Positions 1 to 7,665 are shown, counted from the first letter of the stretch. The stretch: DNA of 13,842 nucleotides from Verrucomicrobiota bacterium (GCA_009885905.1 VFJU01000481.1:1-13842), one strand, 5' to 3'. The notes: a model not told the origin generated them from the sequence alone. Made by a program: numbers and translations.

Positions 1-191
1 ACCACGTGCTGCTCAATGGCTTTGGTGCATCCGTGATCGAAAATCTCCACGACGCCGGCATCCACACACCGGTCGAGAGGATCGGTTGGCCAGACCAGTT
101 CATCGAACACGGCAAGCCAGAAACCCTTCGCGAAATCCACGGTCTGACGGCGGAAGTCGCCACGGAAAAAGTGCTTAAGCATTTCTCATGA
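1..191 (+). CDS. dxs: 1-deoxy-D-xylulose-5-phosphate synthase, C-terminal end (partial)
   Basis: Only the last 62 or so codons are present; the gene starts before the window, and the reading frame begins at base 3. The visible tail (HVLLNGFGASVIENL, then IGWPDQFIEHGK, then REIHGLTAEVATEKVLK) matches the C-terminal transketolase-like domain of DXS, where the IGLPD-x-FI-x-HG segment followed by a short helical end is characteristic. DXS condenses pyruvate and glyceraldehyde 3-phosphate with thiamine diphosphate, the first step of the MEP isoprenoid pathway in the cytoplasm. The thiamine-binding and catalytic parts are outside the window, so the identification rests on the tail alone. The stop TGA is at 189-191 and no terminator hairpin is evident after it. 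Confidence 0.85.
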   Translation, partial: HVLLNGFGASVIENLHDAGIHTPVERIGWPDQFIEHGKPETLREIHGLTAEVATEKVLKHFS

Positions 192-281
192 AAGGTGAGA
201 GTATATAAAATTCCGCATTGTTTTTTACGCAAAAATAATTAGTTTCTTGGTGAAAATCTTCTCCCAATAACTCAGTTTATC
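192..281 (+). promoter_or_regulatory. AT-rich spacer before lutA, probable promoter region
   Basis: These 90 bases between dxs and lutA are much more A/T rich than the flanking genes (for example GTATATAAAA at 201-210 and a run of T at 220-225). This suggests that lutAB has its own promoter, but I could not assign a convincing -35/-10 pair with proper spacing. There is no Shine-Dalgarno sequence before the lutA ATG. Confidence 0.3.
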
Positions 282-1034
282 ATGGCCAATCCGATCGCCC
301 GACCCCTAAACAAGCGTGTTTTACTCATGGGCACTTGTCTTTGTGACGCATTCTACGACGACACCGCCAAGGCAACGGTCGAAGTGCTCGAGCATCTAGG
401 GATCGCCGTCGATTTTCCAGACAATCAAACTTGCTGCGGTCAACCTGCTTTCAACTCTGGCGATTGGGTCGCGTCGCGAAAAGTCGCACGCCACACCGCA
501 TCGGTTTTTGCCGGAGACCTTCCTGTCATCGTCCCTTCCGGCTCCTGCGCGGCGATGAATTTTCACGGAAATCTTCTTCAATTCGAGGAGAACCCAGATC
601 CTGCCATCGATTCCCTCGCCAAACGCACATGGGAAATCATGGATTTTATCTACAACGGCCTTGGGGTCAAAACGTGGCAAGGTAAATTCAAAAAACCAAC
701 CCGCATCGCCTTCCACCGCTCTTGCCATAGCCGCGGTACCGGTAGCGGCGAGGCTACACTAAAGCTGCTAGAATCGATCGGAAACGTGGTCGTCACACCT
801 TTCGGCCAAGACGAACAGTGTTGCGGCTTCGGTGGTACTTTCTCCGTCACCTTTCCGCATATTTCAGGACGAATGGGCTCGTTAAAACTCGATCACATTC
901 TCGAGACACACCCCGACATACTCGTAAGCGGCGACATGTCTTGCCTCATGCACCTCTCCGGTCTCGCTGTCACGCAAGGCCGCCCGATCGAACATCTTCA
1001 CGCCATCCAAATCCTCAGAAATTCACTCGCATGA
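282..1034 (+). CDS. lutA: L-lactate utilization protein A, Fe-S oxidoreductase subunit
   Basis: This 250-residue protein belongs to the LutA/YkgE family, part of the LutABC (YkgEFG) complex that oxidises L-lactate to pyruvate in the cytoplasm. It carries the two cysteine-rich CCG repeats of the family: C51-C52-G53 (TCCGQPAFNSG) and C180-C181-G182 (CCGFGGTFSV). Further conserved cysteines are at C19, C21, C89 (SGSCA), C148 (HRSCHS) and C221 (SGDMSCLMHL). These bind Fe-S clusters in this family. Length is normal. The ATG at 282 gives the expected N-terminus with the VLLMGTCLCD strand near residue 13. Its stop overlaps the lutB start (ATGA at 1031-1034), so the two are translationally coupled. 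No Shine-Dalgarno sequence is visible. Confidence 0.93.
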   Translation: MANPIARPLNKRVLLMGTCLCDAFYDDTAKATVEVLEHLGIAVDFPDNQTCCGQPAFNSGDWVASRKVARHTASVFAGDLPVIVPSGSCAAMNFHGNLLQFEENPDPAIDSLAKRTWEIMDFIYNGLGVKTWQGKFKKPTRIAFHRSCHSRGTGSGEATLKLLESIGNVVVTPFGQDEQCCGFGGTFSVTFPHISGRMGSLKLDHILETHPDILVSGDMSCLMHLSGLAVTQGRPIEHLHAIQILRNSLA

Positions 1035-2422
1035 TCGGCACTCAACTCATCGACCAATACGCCCGAGACATTTCCGATGAGAAACAGGCGTCGGTCATCG
1101 ATGGATCATCGAAAGGAACCGAGAAACGTTATAGCTCTCTCCACAAAGATTATCCAAACCCCGACGCGCTCCGAAAACTCGCCGCTGCGATCAAAGATCA
1201 CACACTCCATCACTTGGAGCACTACCTCGACAAAGCAGAAAAGTCTCTAACTTCTCGTGGCGTTCATGTGCACTATGCATCCACTGACGAAGATGCTCGT
1301 CAAACCATCTTGTCCATCCTCCGCTCGCATGACGTGACTCAACTCACAAAATCGAAGTCGATGGCGGCTGAGGAAATCCACCTAAATCCATTCCTGATAG
1401 AAAATGGTGTTGAGTGTCTTGAATCCGACCTCGGTGAATTCATCATCCAGCTTGATGGCGACGAGCCATCGCACATCGTCAAGCCGATCATCCACCTTAA
1501 CCGCAGAGACGTTGCCAAAACATTTCTGCGCGAGGGTATTAGCGAAAAATATAACGATGATCCGGAAACCATTACTCGCCAAGCGCGCGTTCACCTCCGG
1601 GCGAAATACATGCAGGCACAAGCCGGAATCACTGGCGCAAACTTTGTATGCGCGGACACGGGTCGCCTCGCCCTCATCACCAACGAGGGTAATTCCCGCT
1701 TCGGAATGGCACCTGTGCCGGTGCATATCGCCCTCGTCGGCATTGAAAAAGTAATCCCAGAAGAAAAAGACCTTGCCGTTTTCTTAAACTTGTTAGGTCG
1801 CTCTGCCACAGGCCAACAACTGACGGTCTACACCGAATTCATCAATGGCCCACGCTCCGAAAATCAACCGGAAGGTCCCGAGCACATGCACGTCGTCTTC
1901 ATGGATAACGGCCGCACAGACGTTCTCGCTTCTAACTGCGCGGAAATTCTCCGCTGCATCCGCTGTGGTGCCTGCCAGAATGTTTGCCCAGTCTACCGCC
2001 AAGCATCGGGCCACGCCTATCGATCCACCTACGGCGGCCCAGTCGGTGCAGTGCTCTCACCAATTCTCTTCGGCAGTCGTTTCCCAGAACTAGCAGATTT
2101 ACCGAAAGCCTCTTCGCTCTGCGGCGCGTGCAATGAAGTCTGCCCAGTAGATATCCCAATCCCTGACCTACTTCTCCGCTTGCGTGACAAAGCCAAGCGC
2201 GAGTCCGTGCCTTCAGCAGGTTCTATTCCAATGTCGCCATTCGCAACTCTTGCAACTTCTCCTTCACTCTGGCGCACCGCAATGACCATGTCCAAGGCGA
2301 TGAATCACCTACCGATTCAGGTCGCACCGATCAAGCCTCTGCAAGAATGGTTAGGTCAACGCACTCTCCCAGAATCTCACGGTGGCGACTTCCGCAAGTG
2401 GTTTAAAACCCACAAGTCTTAG
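1031..2422 (+). CDS. lutB: L-lactate utilization protein B, ferredoxin-type Fe-S protein
   Basis: This 463-residue protein is LutB (YkgF), the large iron-sulfur subunit of L-lactate oxidation. The open frame extends upstream to 818 inside lutA, but ATG 1031 overlaps the lutA stop as ATGA and gives a family-like N-terminus, so I chose it. Residues about 60-300 form the LUD domain (ITGANFVCADTGRLALITNE, with the strongly conserved GNSRFG). Two 4Fe-4S motifs follow: C309-x2-C312-x2-C315-x3-C319-P and C364-x2-C367-x3-C371-P. The C-terminus has the LutB-type extension ending near EWLGQRTLPE. LutA is its partner; no lutC follows, because the next gene is convergent after only 8 bases. The lactate role is inherited from the family. 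Confidence 0.93.
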   Translation: MIGTQLIDQYARDISDEKQASVIDGSSKGTEKRYSSLHKDYPNPDALRKLAAAIKDHTLHHLEHYLDKAEKSLTSRGVHVHYASTDEDARQTILSILRSHDVTQLTKSKSMAAEEIHLNPFLIENGVECLESDLGEFIIQLDGDEPSHIVKPIIHLNRRDVAKTFLREGISEKYNDDPETITRQARVHLRAKYMQAQAGITGANFVCADTGRLALITNEGNSRFGMAPVPVHIALVGIEKVIPEEKDLAVFLNLLGRSATGQQLTVYTEFINGPRSENQPEGPEHMHVVFMDNGRTDVLASNCAEILRCIRCGACQNVCPVYRQASGHAYRSTYGGPVGAVLSPILFGSRFPELADLPKASSLCGACNEVCPVDIPIPDLLLRLRDKAKRESVPSAGSIPMSPFATLATSPSLWRTAMTMSKAMNHLPIQVAPIKPLQEWLGQRTLPESHGGDFRKWFKTHKS

Positions 2423-2430
2423 CAAATCGA

Positions 2431-4050
2431 TTAAGGCGATCCGTGCGGCCGATTCCATAAATAAACCCAGCGCTCAGAGACCGCTTTATGATTTTCATCC
2501 TGTAGCTCGCATGTCATATCCATGTCTGCTAGATTTGTTGATGGGTCGATAACGAAGAACGCCCGCAACACCTGCGGCATGTGAAGCAGAGGACTGCGAC
2601 CAAGACCCGCTGGCAACGCATCTACATTCGGCATGCTGATGTCGCTAAGCCCGACATGAAGAATCTTTGCCGCTTTCTGGTTCACTGTCACCACCGGCTT
2701 GAGCTTGGAAATGTCATCCCACTTCGGATCACCGACTTTTAGTCCAGGTTCAAGCGGCTTTGCGAAATCGATAGTGATCAGCACTTGATCTGGCTTTTGC
2801 ACCGGCGTTCCCACACGTGTGGAACGGACAGTGAAGATCCCCGATGGAGCGGGTTCGCGCATCCAGCGCAGTCGATAGTGAAAGCTAACAGTTTTACCGA
2901 CATCAAGCGACGGTTGTGGTTCCCAGAGAAGAATCACATTATCATCCGTCTCGTCGCGTGTTGGCATTTCTATGAGATGCAGTTTTCCGAAATCAAATCC
3001 CTCGACTGGCTCGACTCGAACACTCGGCCTGTTGTGATAAAGTGCCTCAGGATCCTGATAAGAATGAAACGAACGGTCACGCTGCAAGAGAGCCCACGAG
3101 CGCGGCTTTTCCATCGTGAAAACGCAATGACGAAATTGTCCCTTGGTCGTCTCTAACGGGCGGAAATGTAGATTACCACTTCCAAGCTCCATCAATAAAC
3201 CATCACTGTCGTGAACTTCTGGGCGGAAATCATATGGTCGAGGATGCGTACTCTCACCAAACCAAAACATGCTTGAAAACGGCGCGATTCCTAACTGTTG
3301 GACAGGCCGCCGCAAGGTGATTTCCGCAACAACATCCACGATGGTCTCCGGTCCCGGAGTGATGGTGAATTGATAAGCACCCGCCACACTCTCACCGTTA
3401 AGCAAAGCACTGACCTTGAGAACGCCGGAATTATTCGTTGGTTTTTCAAGATAGAACTCCGAAAAATCTGGGAACTCCTCACCCACGCCTGGCAAGCCGC
3501 TGTTGATAGAAAGACCGCGTGCGGAAAGCCCATAGGGCGCGTCCTTCGGGATTGCGCGGAAATAACTCGCACCCATAAAAACGAGAAACTCATCCATGTA
3601 ATCAGCAGAGTTCAAATGGGTTCTCGCGCGCCAACCCGCGTAACCCTGCGGCGGCGGCGTGCCAGCAGGTATCACCTGTTTGCCGTAATCAAAAAGACCT
3701 TGGTCAAACTCAATCCGCTTGGACTTTCCCTCGGTCACCTCGTGGAGCATCACCATCTTTTTCGCCGTCCACCCTGGATGAAAAAAATCGATAGAAAAAT
3801 CTCCCTTTTCAGCGGCCCAAAGACCGGAATTCATCTCAAACCGAATGTCACGGTGCTGATCATAGCTAAGGTTCTTCCAGAAATCTGCTAGATTATTTTT
3901 TGCTGGGACGTAGGGAACTGTCGCCATTTCGCGAGCCTTCGCGCACAAAGCGGCGAATGAAAAATCCGCCGCGACGAGTCCAGTCGTAGACGCAACATAG
4001 AGGCCCAGGCCGAGGCACTCGACGAGCGGTAAAAATCGATGAAAACGCAT
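2431..4050 (-). CDS. opgG: OpgG/OpgD (MdoG/MdoD) family periplasmic glucan biosynthesis protein
   Basis: This 539-residue protein matches the MdoG family that shapes osmoregulated periplasmic glucans. Residues 1-28 look like a Sec signal peptide: a basic start (MRFHR), a hydrophobic core and a V-A-A cleavage site before D29. There is no twin-arginine motif of the OpgD type. The mature start (FSFAALCAKAREMA followed by VPYVP) and the segments YDQHRDIRF, FFHPGW, SSMFWFGESTHPRPYDFRPEVHDSDG and ENHKAVSERWVYLW are typical of the family. An in-frame stop lies just upstream (4056-4054), so ATG 4050 is the first possible ATG. Whether it acts as OpgG or OpgD cannot be decided. The membrane glucosyltransferase OpgH is not adjacent, so glucan production here depends on a distant partner or the protein works on another polymer. 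Confidence 0.88.
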   Translation of the reverse strand: MRFHRFLPLVECLGLGLYVASTTGLVAADFSFAALCAKAREMATVPYVPAKNNLADFWKNLSYDQHRDIRFEMNSGLWAAEKGDFSIDFFHPGWTAKKMVMLHEVTEGKSKRIEFDQGLFDYGKQVIPAGTPPPQGYAGWRARTHLNSADYMDEFLVFMGASYFRAIPKDAPYGLSARGLSINSGLPGVGEEFPDFSEFYLEKPTNNSGVLKVSALLNGESVAGAYQFTITPGPETIVDVVAEITLRRPVQQLGIAPFSSMFWFGESTHPRPYDFRPEVHDSDGLLMELGSGNLHFRPLETTKGQFRHCVFTMEKPRSWALLQRDRSFHSYQDPEALYHNRPSVRVEPVEGFDFGKLHLIEMPTRDETDDNVILLWEPQPSLDVGKTVSFHYRLRWMREPAPSGIFTVRSTRVGTPVQKPDQVLITIDFAKPLEPGLKVGDPKWDDISKLKPVVTVNQKAAKILHVGLSDISMPNVDALPAGLGRSPLLHMPQVLRAFFVIDPSTNLADMDMTCELQDENHKAVSERWVYLWNRPHGSP

Positions 4051-4059
4051 CCATTACCC

Positions 4060-4194
4060 ATGGCAGACACCCGATCATTTGGCAACAGCATGCCGCCTCC
4101 CAACCATACGGACATGAGAAACCGCGAGATTTCCCTGCCGCGGCCCAACATCGTGCGGTTTCTGATGGTTGACCCCATCGAAAGGCATTGCTAG
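4060..4194 (+). CDS. possible 44-residue small protein upstream of ileS
   Basis: An ATG at 4060 opens a 44-codon frame that stops with TAG at 4192-4194, 15 bases before the ileS start. The predicted peptide starts MADTRSFGNSMPPPNH, continues through REISLPRPNIVRFL and ends IERHC. The third codon position is mostly G or C (AAC, GAC, ATC, CTG, CCG), as in the neighbouring genes. I recognise no family, and there is no signal peptide or membrane segment. It is not rich in Ile codons, so it does not resemble a classical attenuation leader for ileS. The same bases form nested inverted repeats, so the open frame may be incidental to a structured RNA or DNA element. Low confidence as a gene. Confidence 0.22.
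   Translation: MADTRSFGNSMPPPNHTDMRNREISLPRPNIVRFLMVDPIERHC
4087..4192 (+). repeat. nested inverted repeats (three-tier stem) in the opgG-ileS divergent region
   Basis: Three nested complementary pairs are readable. The outer pair is 4087-4094 (AGCATGCC) with 4184-4192 (GGCATTGCT), 8 bp with T4188 bulged. The middle pair is 4101-4107 (CAACCAT) with 4165-4171 (ATGGTTG), 7 bp perfect. The inner pair is 4117-4125 with 4155-4163 (AGAAACCGC/GCGGTTTCT), 9 bp perfect; read as one block, 4113-4125 with 4155-4167 match at 12 of 13 positions. The terminal loop is about 29 bases and holds the palindrome GCCGCGGC. There is no T-tract, so it is not an intrinsic terminator. It could be a 5' leader RNA of ileS, of opgG on the other strand, an operator, or a small repeat element. 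Confidence 0.5.
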
Positions 4195-4209
4195 CGTCCG
4201 CCCCCCGAT

Positions 4210-6930
4210 ATGAGTGCCGCACCGAATTACAAAGAGACCCTGACCCTACCGCAAACGACTTTTCCAATGCGGGGAGATCTGGTGCAGAACGAACCGGGGC
4301 GACTCGCCAAGTGGGAGAACAGCGGGCTTTACGAAAAGATTCTTGCCCATCGCCGTGAGCAAAATGCCCCAGAATTTATCCTCCATGATGGTCCACCCTT
4401 CGCCAACGGCGACGTCCACATGGGCACCGCGCTCAACAAACTACTCAAGGATCTCGTGGTGAAATCCAAGACCATGGCCGGATTCGCAGCACCGTTTGTG
4501 CCGGGTTGGGACTGCCATGGCTTACCTATTGAATTCAAGGTCGTGAAAGAAACCGCTGGTCTCGAGCCTGCGGAAATTCGCCGCCGCTGCAGTGAGTTTG
4601 CATCAAAGTTTATCGACATCCAGCGCGGTTCTTTTCGACGACTCGGAGTTTTTGGTGATTGGAATCGACCGTATCTAACCATGAATCCCAGCTATGAAGC
4701 GAACATCCTACGGGTTTTTGCAAAGCTGGTAGAAAATGGCTCAATCTATCAGGCAAAAAAACCTGTACAATGGTCATACGGTGCGCAAACGGCTCTTGCC
4801 GAGGCCGAAGTCGAATACGCTGACAAAGAAAGCCCCGCTGTGTTTGTGAAATTTCCGCTCATCACGGGTGATCTCGCGGGCACCGCTTCGATGGTGATCT
4901 GGACCACCACCCCATGGACTCTTCCCGCGAACCTCGGCATCGCACTTCACCCAGAGTTCACCTACGTCATTGGCAAATTCAAAAAAGACGACATCGAAGA
5001 ATCCTTCGTCATCGTCCGCGAACTCGTGGCTGATTTCACGGAAAAAACCGGATTTGTACTCACCGCGACACTCGAGGAGCGCAAGGGAAAAACCTTCGAT
5101 CAACTCGCAGCTCAACACCCCTTCCTTGCACGGACGTCCAAGATCATCCTCGCCAACTTTGTCACCACCGAAACTGGCACCGGCGCCGTCCACATCGCAC
5201 CAGGTCATGGAGCAGACGACTACGTAGCGGGTCAACAAAACAACTTAGGCGTACTATCACCTGTCGATGACTGCGGAAAATTCACCTCGGATGTCGGACT
5301 CGATGAACTCGTTGGCATTCATGTTTTTAAATCTAACGACCGAATCATTGAGATACTTGCCACAAGCGGTCACTTGCTGGGTCGTGAGACTTACAAGCAT
5401 TCGTACCCACATTGCTGGCGGTCGAAGACGCCAATTATTTTCCGAGCCGTTGAGCAATTTTTCATCTCGCTAGATAAGCTGCGTGGAGAAGCTCTAACTG
5501 AGATCGATAAGGTCGAATGGCTCCCTGCATGGGGGCGAAACCGAATCTATGGCACCGTCGAATCCCGCCCAGACTGGTGCATCTCACGTCAACGCACATG
5601 GGGCGTTCCTCTGCCCGTTTTCTTCGATGAAAGCGGCAAAGCTATCCTCTCCGCAGAACTTGCTAACAAAGTGGCCTCGCTAGTTGAAAAGGAAGGAACC
5701 AACATCTGGTTCGAAAAATCTGACGCCGAACTCGCAAATTTGTTAGGACTTCCTGCTGGGGTTACAAAATGTCGCGATACCCTCGACGTCTGGATCGACT
5801 CCGGTTGCTCCCATGCCTCGGTGCTTGATGCCCACCCGCAACTCCATTGCCCCGCAGATCTCTATTTGGAAGCCACCGACCAACACCGCGGTTGGTTCCA
5901 GAGCTCGTTAATGCTCAGCGTCGGCTACCGGGGTCACGCACCTTACAAGTCGGTGATGACTCACGGCTTTGTCGTAGATAAGGATAAGAAAAAACTCGCG
6001 AAATCCGATGCGGGAAAAGCCGGTAAGCCTACCGATGCTGCCTATTTCTATAACCAATACGGTGCCGATATTGTTCGGCTTTGGGTGTCTTCCGTTGATT
6101 GGCAAAACGAGGTGCCTTTTGGAGAAGACCTCTTCAAACAAGTCGCCGAGCCCTACCGCCGTCTACGTAATACTCTAAGAATATTGTTAGGAAATCTCGA
6201 TGGCTTTGATCCTCGTGCCGCGCCTGCCACGCCCGCATACACACTCATCGACCACTGGATTCTTGAGCGCCTCCATGAAGTCGTCACTGAGTGCCGCAAG
6301 GCCTACGATGCGTATGAATTCCGTAAAGTTTTCAACTCGCTTAACCAATTTTGTACCGCGGATCTCTCAGCGATTTACATCGATGCCACTAAAGATCGTA
6401 TGTATTGCGATGCCGCCACTTCGCCACGCCGTCTGGCCTCACAAGCGGCGATGCATGAGATTTTTACCAGCATCGCCAAGTTGCTCGCGCCGATTCTCGC
6501 GTTCACTGCGGACGAGGCCTGGGAGCATGCCGACTTCACCGCCGGTTCCATCCACGAGCAAGATTTCCCAGAAGCAAACCCAGCATTCTCGCCCGGCGAA
6601 GCCACGAAACAAGTCGCGCGCTTGTTCGAAATCAAATACGCCATCCAAACTGCCATCGAAAGTCGTATCCAGGCCAAAGAATTCACTCGCAACAACGAGG
6701 CTGATGTATTTCTAACCATTCCAGAAAGCGATGCAGTATTGCTAGAAATGCTCAACGACCGCCCCTTCGCAACCGAGTTCTTTATCATCGCCGGCTTGAC
6801 GGTAACGGTGGGAGATGATATCAACGCCACCGCTAAAAAAACCGAGCTGCCTCTTTGCCCGCGTTGCCGCAAGCACGAACCCGTTCTCGAAAGCGCCATT
6901 TGTGAGCGCTGTGAGAGTGTTATCCGGTAG
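4210..6930 (+). CDS. ileS: isoleucyl-tRNA synthetase
   Basis: This 906-residue class I synthetase charges tRNA-Ile in the cytoplasm. The catalytic domain starts with HDGPPFANGD (from H59) and PGWDCHGLPIE. The CP1 editing domain shows WTTTPWTLPAN (from W231) and GTGAVHIAPGHGADDY (323-338), with the Asp pair used in hydrolytic proofreading. WCISRQRTWGVPLPVFF is the usual segment before the second half of the catalytic domain. The C-terminal zinc finger is C883-x2-C886 ... C898-x2-C901, as in bacterial type 1 IleRS. Both class I signatures are altered: HIGH reads H70-M-G-T73, and KMSKS reads KLAKS at 595-599. The key first His and second Lys remain and the frame is intact, so the enzyme is probably active. 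The ATG at 4210 has no Shine-Dalgarno sequence (CCCCCCGAT precedes it). lspA follows, a common gene order. Confidence 0.97.
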   Translation: MSAAPNYKETLTLPQTTFPMRGDLVQNEPGRLAKWENSGLYEKILAHRREQNAPEFILHDGPPFANGDVHMGTALNKLLKDLVVKSKTMAGFAAPFVPGWDCHGLPIEFKVVKETAGLEPAEIRRRCSEFASKFIDIQRGSFRRLGVFGDWNRPYLTMNPSYEANILRVFAKLVENGSIYQAKKPVQWSYGAQTALAEAEVEYADKESPAVFVKFPLITGDLAGTASMVIWTTTPWTLPANLGIALHPEFTYVIGKFKKDDIEESFVIVRELVADFTEKTGFVLTATLEERKGKTFDQLAAQHPFLARTSKIILANFVTTETGTGAVHIAPGHGADDYVAGQQNNLGVLSPVDDCGKFTSDVGLDELVGIHVFKSNDRIIEILATSGHLLGRETYKHSYPHCWRSKTPIIFRAVEQFFISLDKLRGEALTEIDKVEWLPAWGRNRIYGTVESRPDWCISRQRTWGVPLPVFFDESGKAILSAELANKVASLVEKEGTNIWFEKSDAELANLLGLPAGVTKCRDTLDVWIDSGCSHASVLDAHPQLHCPADLYLEATDQHRGWFQSSLMLSVGYRGHAPYKSVMTHGFVVDKDKKKLAKSDAGKAGKPTDAAYFYNQYGADIVRLWVSSVDWQNEVPFGEDLFKQVAEPYRRLRNTLRILLGNLDGFDPRAAPATPAYTLIDHWILERLHEVVTECRKAYDAYEFRKVFNSLNQFCTADLSAIYIDATKDRMYCDAATSPRRLASQAAMHEIFTSIAKLLAPILAFTADEAWEHADFTAGSIHEQDFPEANPAFSPGEATKQVARLFEIKYAIQTAIESRIQAKEFTRNNEADVFLTIPESDAVLLEMLNDRPFATEFFIIAGLTVTVGDDINATAKKTELPLCPRCRKHEPVLESAICERCESVIR

Positions 6931-7015
6931 CTCGTAAATCGTTTAACTGAGGAAGAATGAAACCGTCCTCTTCTTCAAATAAATTCTAACAAATTGTCTG
7001 CCACTAAAATCTCTC

Positions 7016-7594
7016 ATGTCTTTTCCCAAGCTCTTTCTCTTTCTGACTCTACCGCTATATGTGCTGGATCAAATCACGAAGATCTGGACCGTAGTCAGAT
7101 TTCCGCCGCCATGGTCACTTGATTCCTTCGACATCCCCATCGTCGAAAATTTTTTCCACCTCGTTCGAGTTCATAACCAAGGCGTAGCATTTGGATTTGG
7201 CAACGGCACGGCATGGGCCCCGGTTGTCTTTCTCATTGTGCCGCTCATCGCTTTATCAATGATAAGAATTTTTTGGAAAAAAGGTGTCTTCAGTAACCCC
7301 CTGTCTCAAATCGCGGTAGCAATGTTGCTCAGCGGCATCTTGGGAAACCTAACAGATCGATTGTTGCAAGGATTCTTGCTTGAAGACCTGAAATCCGCGG
7401 AGTTCTGGCATCGTCTCTCAGAGGGTTACGTGGTGGACTTTATCGCAATTAAGATTCCCTATTACGACAAGCTCATCCCTTCGAGCGGTGGTTGGTGGCC
7501 AGCATTCAACGTCGCTGACTCGTGTATCTGCATCGCTGCGTTTCTGTTATTCATTGGCGGCATCCGTGATGAACAGCGATCAAAGAAAGCCTGA
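7016..7594 (+). CDS. lspA: lipoprotein signal peptidase (signal peptidase II)
   Basis: LspA cleaves the signal peptide from diacylglyceryl-modified prolipoproteins in the inner membrane. The 192-residue protein has hydrophobic segments near residues 5-20, 66-87, 97-112 and 168-183, giving the four-helix plan. Family motifs are LDQITK (18-22), VHNQGVAFGF (52-61), GN-LTDR (110-115), VVDFI (139-143) and FNVADS (164-169); D141 and D168 correspond to the catalytic aspartate pair. It is longer than the usual 160-170 residues because 23 residues (116-138) separate the GNxxDR and VVDF motifs, where about 5-6 are usual. It follows ileS by 85 bases, as in many bacteria where they are co-transcribed. 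A predicted lipoprotein substrate is encoded at 12021-12458. No Shine-Dalgarno sequence precedes the ATG. Confidence 0.95.
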   Translation: MSFPKLFLFLTLPLYVLDQITKIWTVVRFPPPWSLDSFDIPIVENFFHLVRVHNQGVAFGFGNGTAWAPVVFLIVPLIALSMIRIFWKKGVFSNPLSQIAVAMLLSGILGNLTDRLLQGFLLEDLKSAEFWHRLSEGYVVDFIAIKIPYYDKLIPSSGGWWPAFNVADSCICIAAFLLFIGGIRDEQRSKKA

Positions 7595-7603
7595 CGCGTT
7601 CGG

Positions 7604-7618
7604 CCAAGCCATGCTTGG
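7604..7618 (+). terminator. short perfect hairpin just after lspA
   Basis: CCAAGC (7604-7609) and GCTTGG (7613-7618) form a perfect 6-bp stem with a 3-base loop, ten bases after the lspA stop codon. The position suits a terminator or 3'-end stabiliser for ileS-lspA, but no T-tract follows (AAGTTTCAAAAATC), so an intrinsic terminator is not demonstrated. Confidence 0.25.
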
Positions 7619-7665
7619 AAGTTTCAAAAATCTTCATCATGCCAATCTTGATCATCGAGACTGAC

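Noticed and set aside
818..1030. Upstream extension of the lutB open frame
   Set aside because: It lies inside lutA in another frame, the encoded residues are arginine-rich and unlike LutB, and ATG 1031 overlaps the lutA stop in the usual ATGA arrangement.
4774..5238. 154-codon minus-strand open frame inside ileS
   Set aside because: It lies within the conserved editing domain of IleRS and has low-complexity, non-family composition; it is a shadow frame.
6949..6976. Possible terminator after ileS: GAGGA (6949-6953) with TCCTC (6966-6970), or GAAGAA (6952-6957) with TTCTTC (6971-6976)
   Set aside because: The stems are 5-6 bp with loops of 12-13 bases, compete with each other and lack a T-run, so they are not strong enough to call; ileS and lspA may well be co-transcribed.
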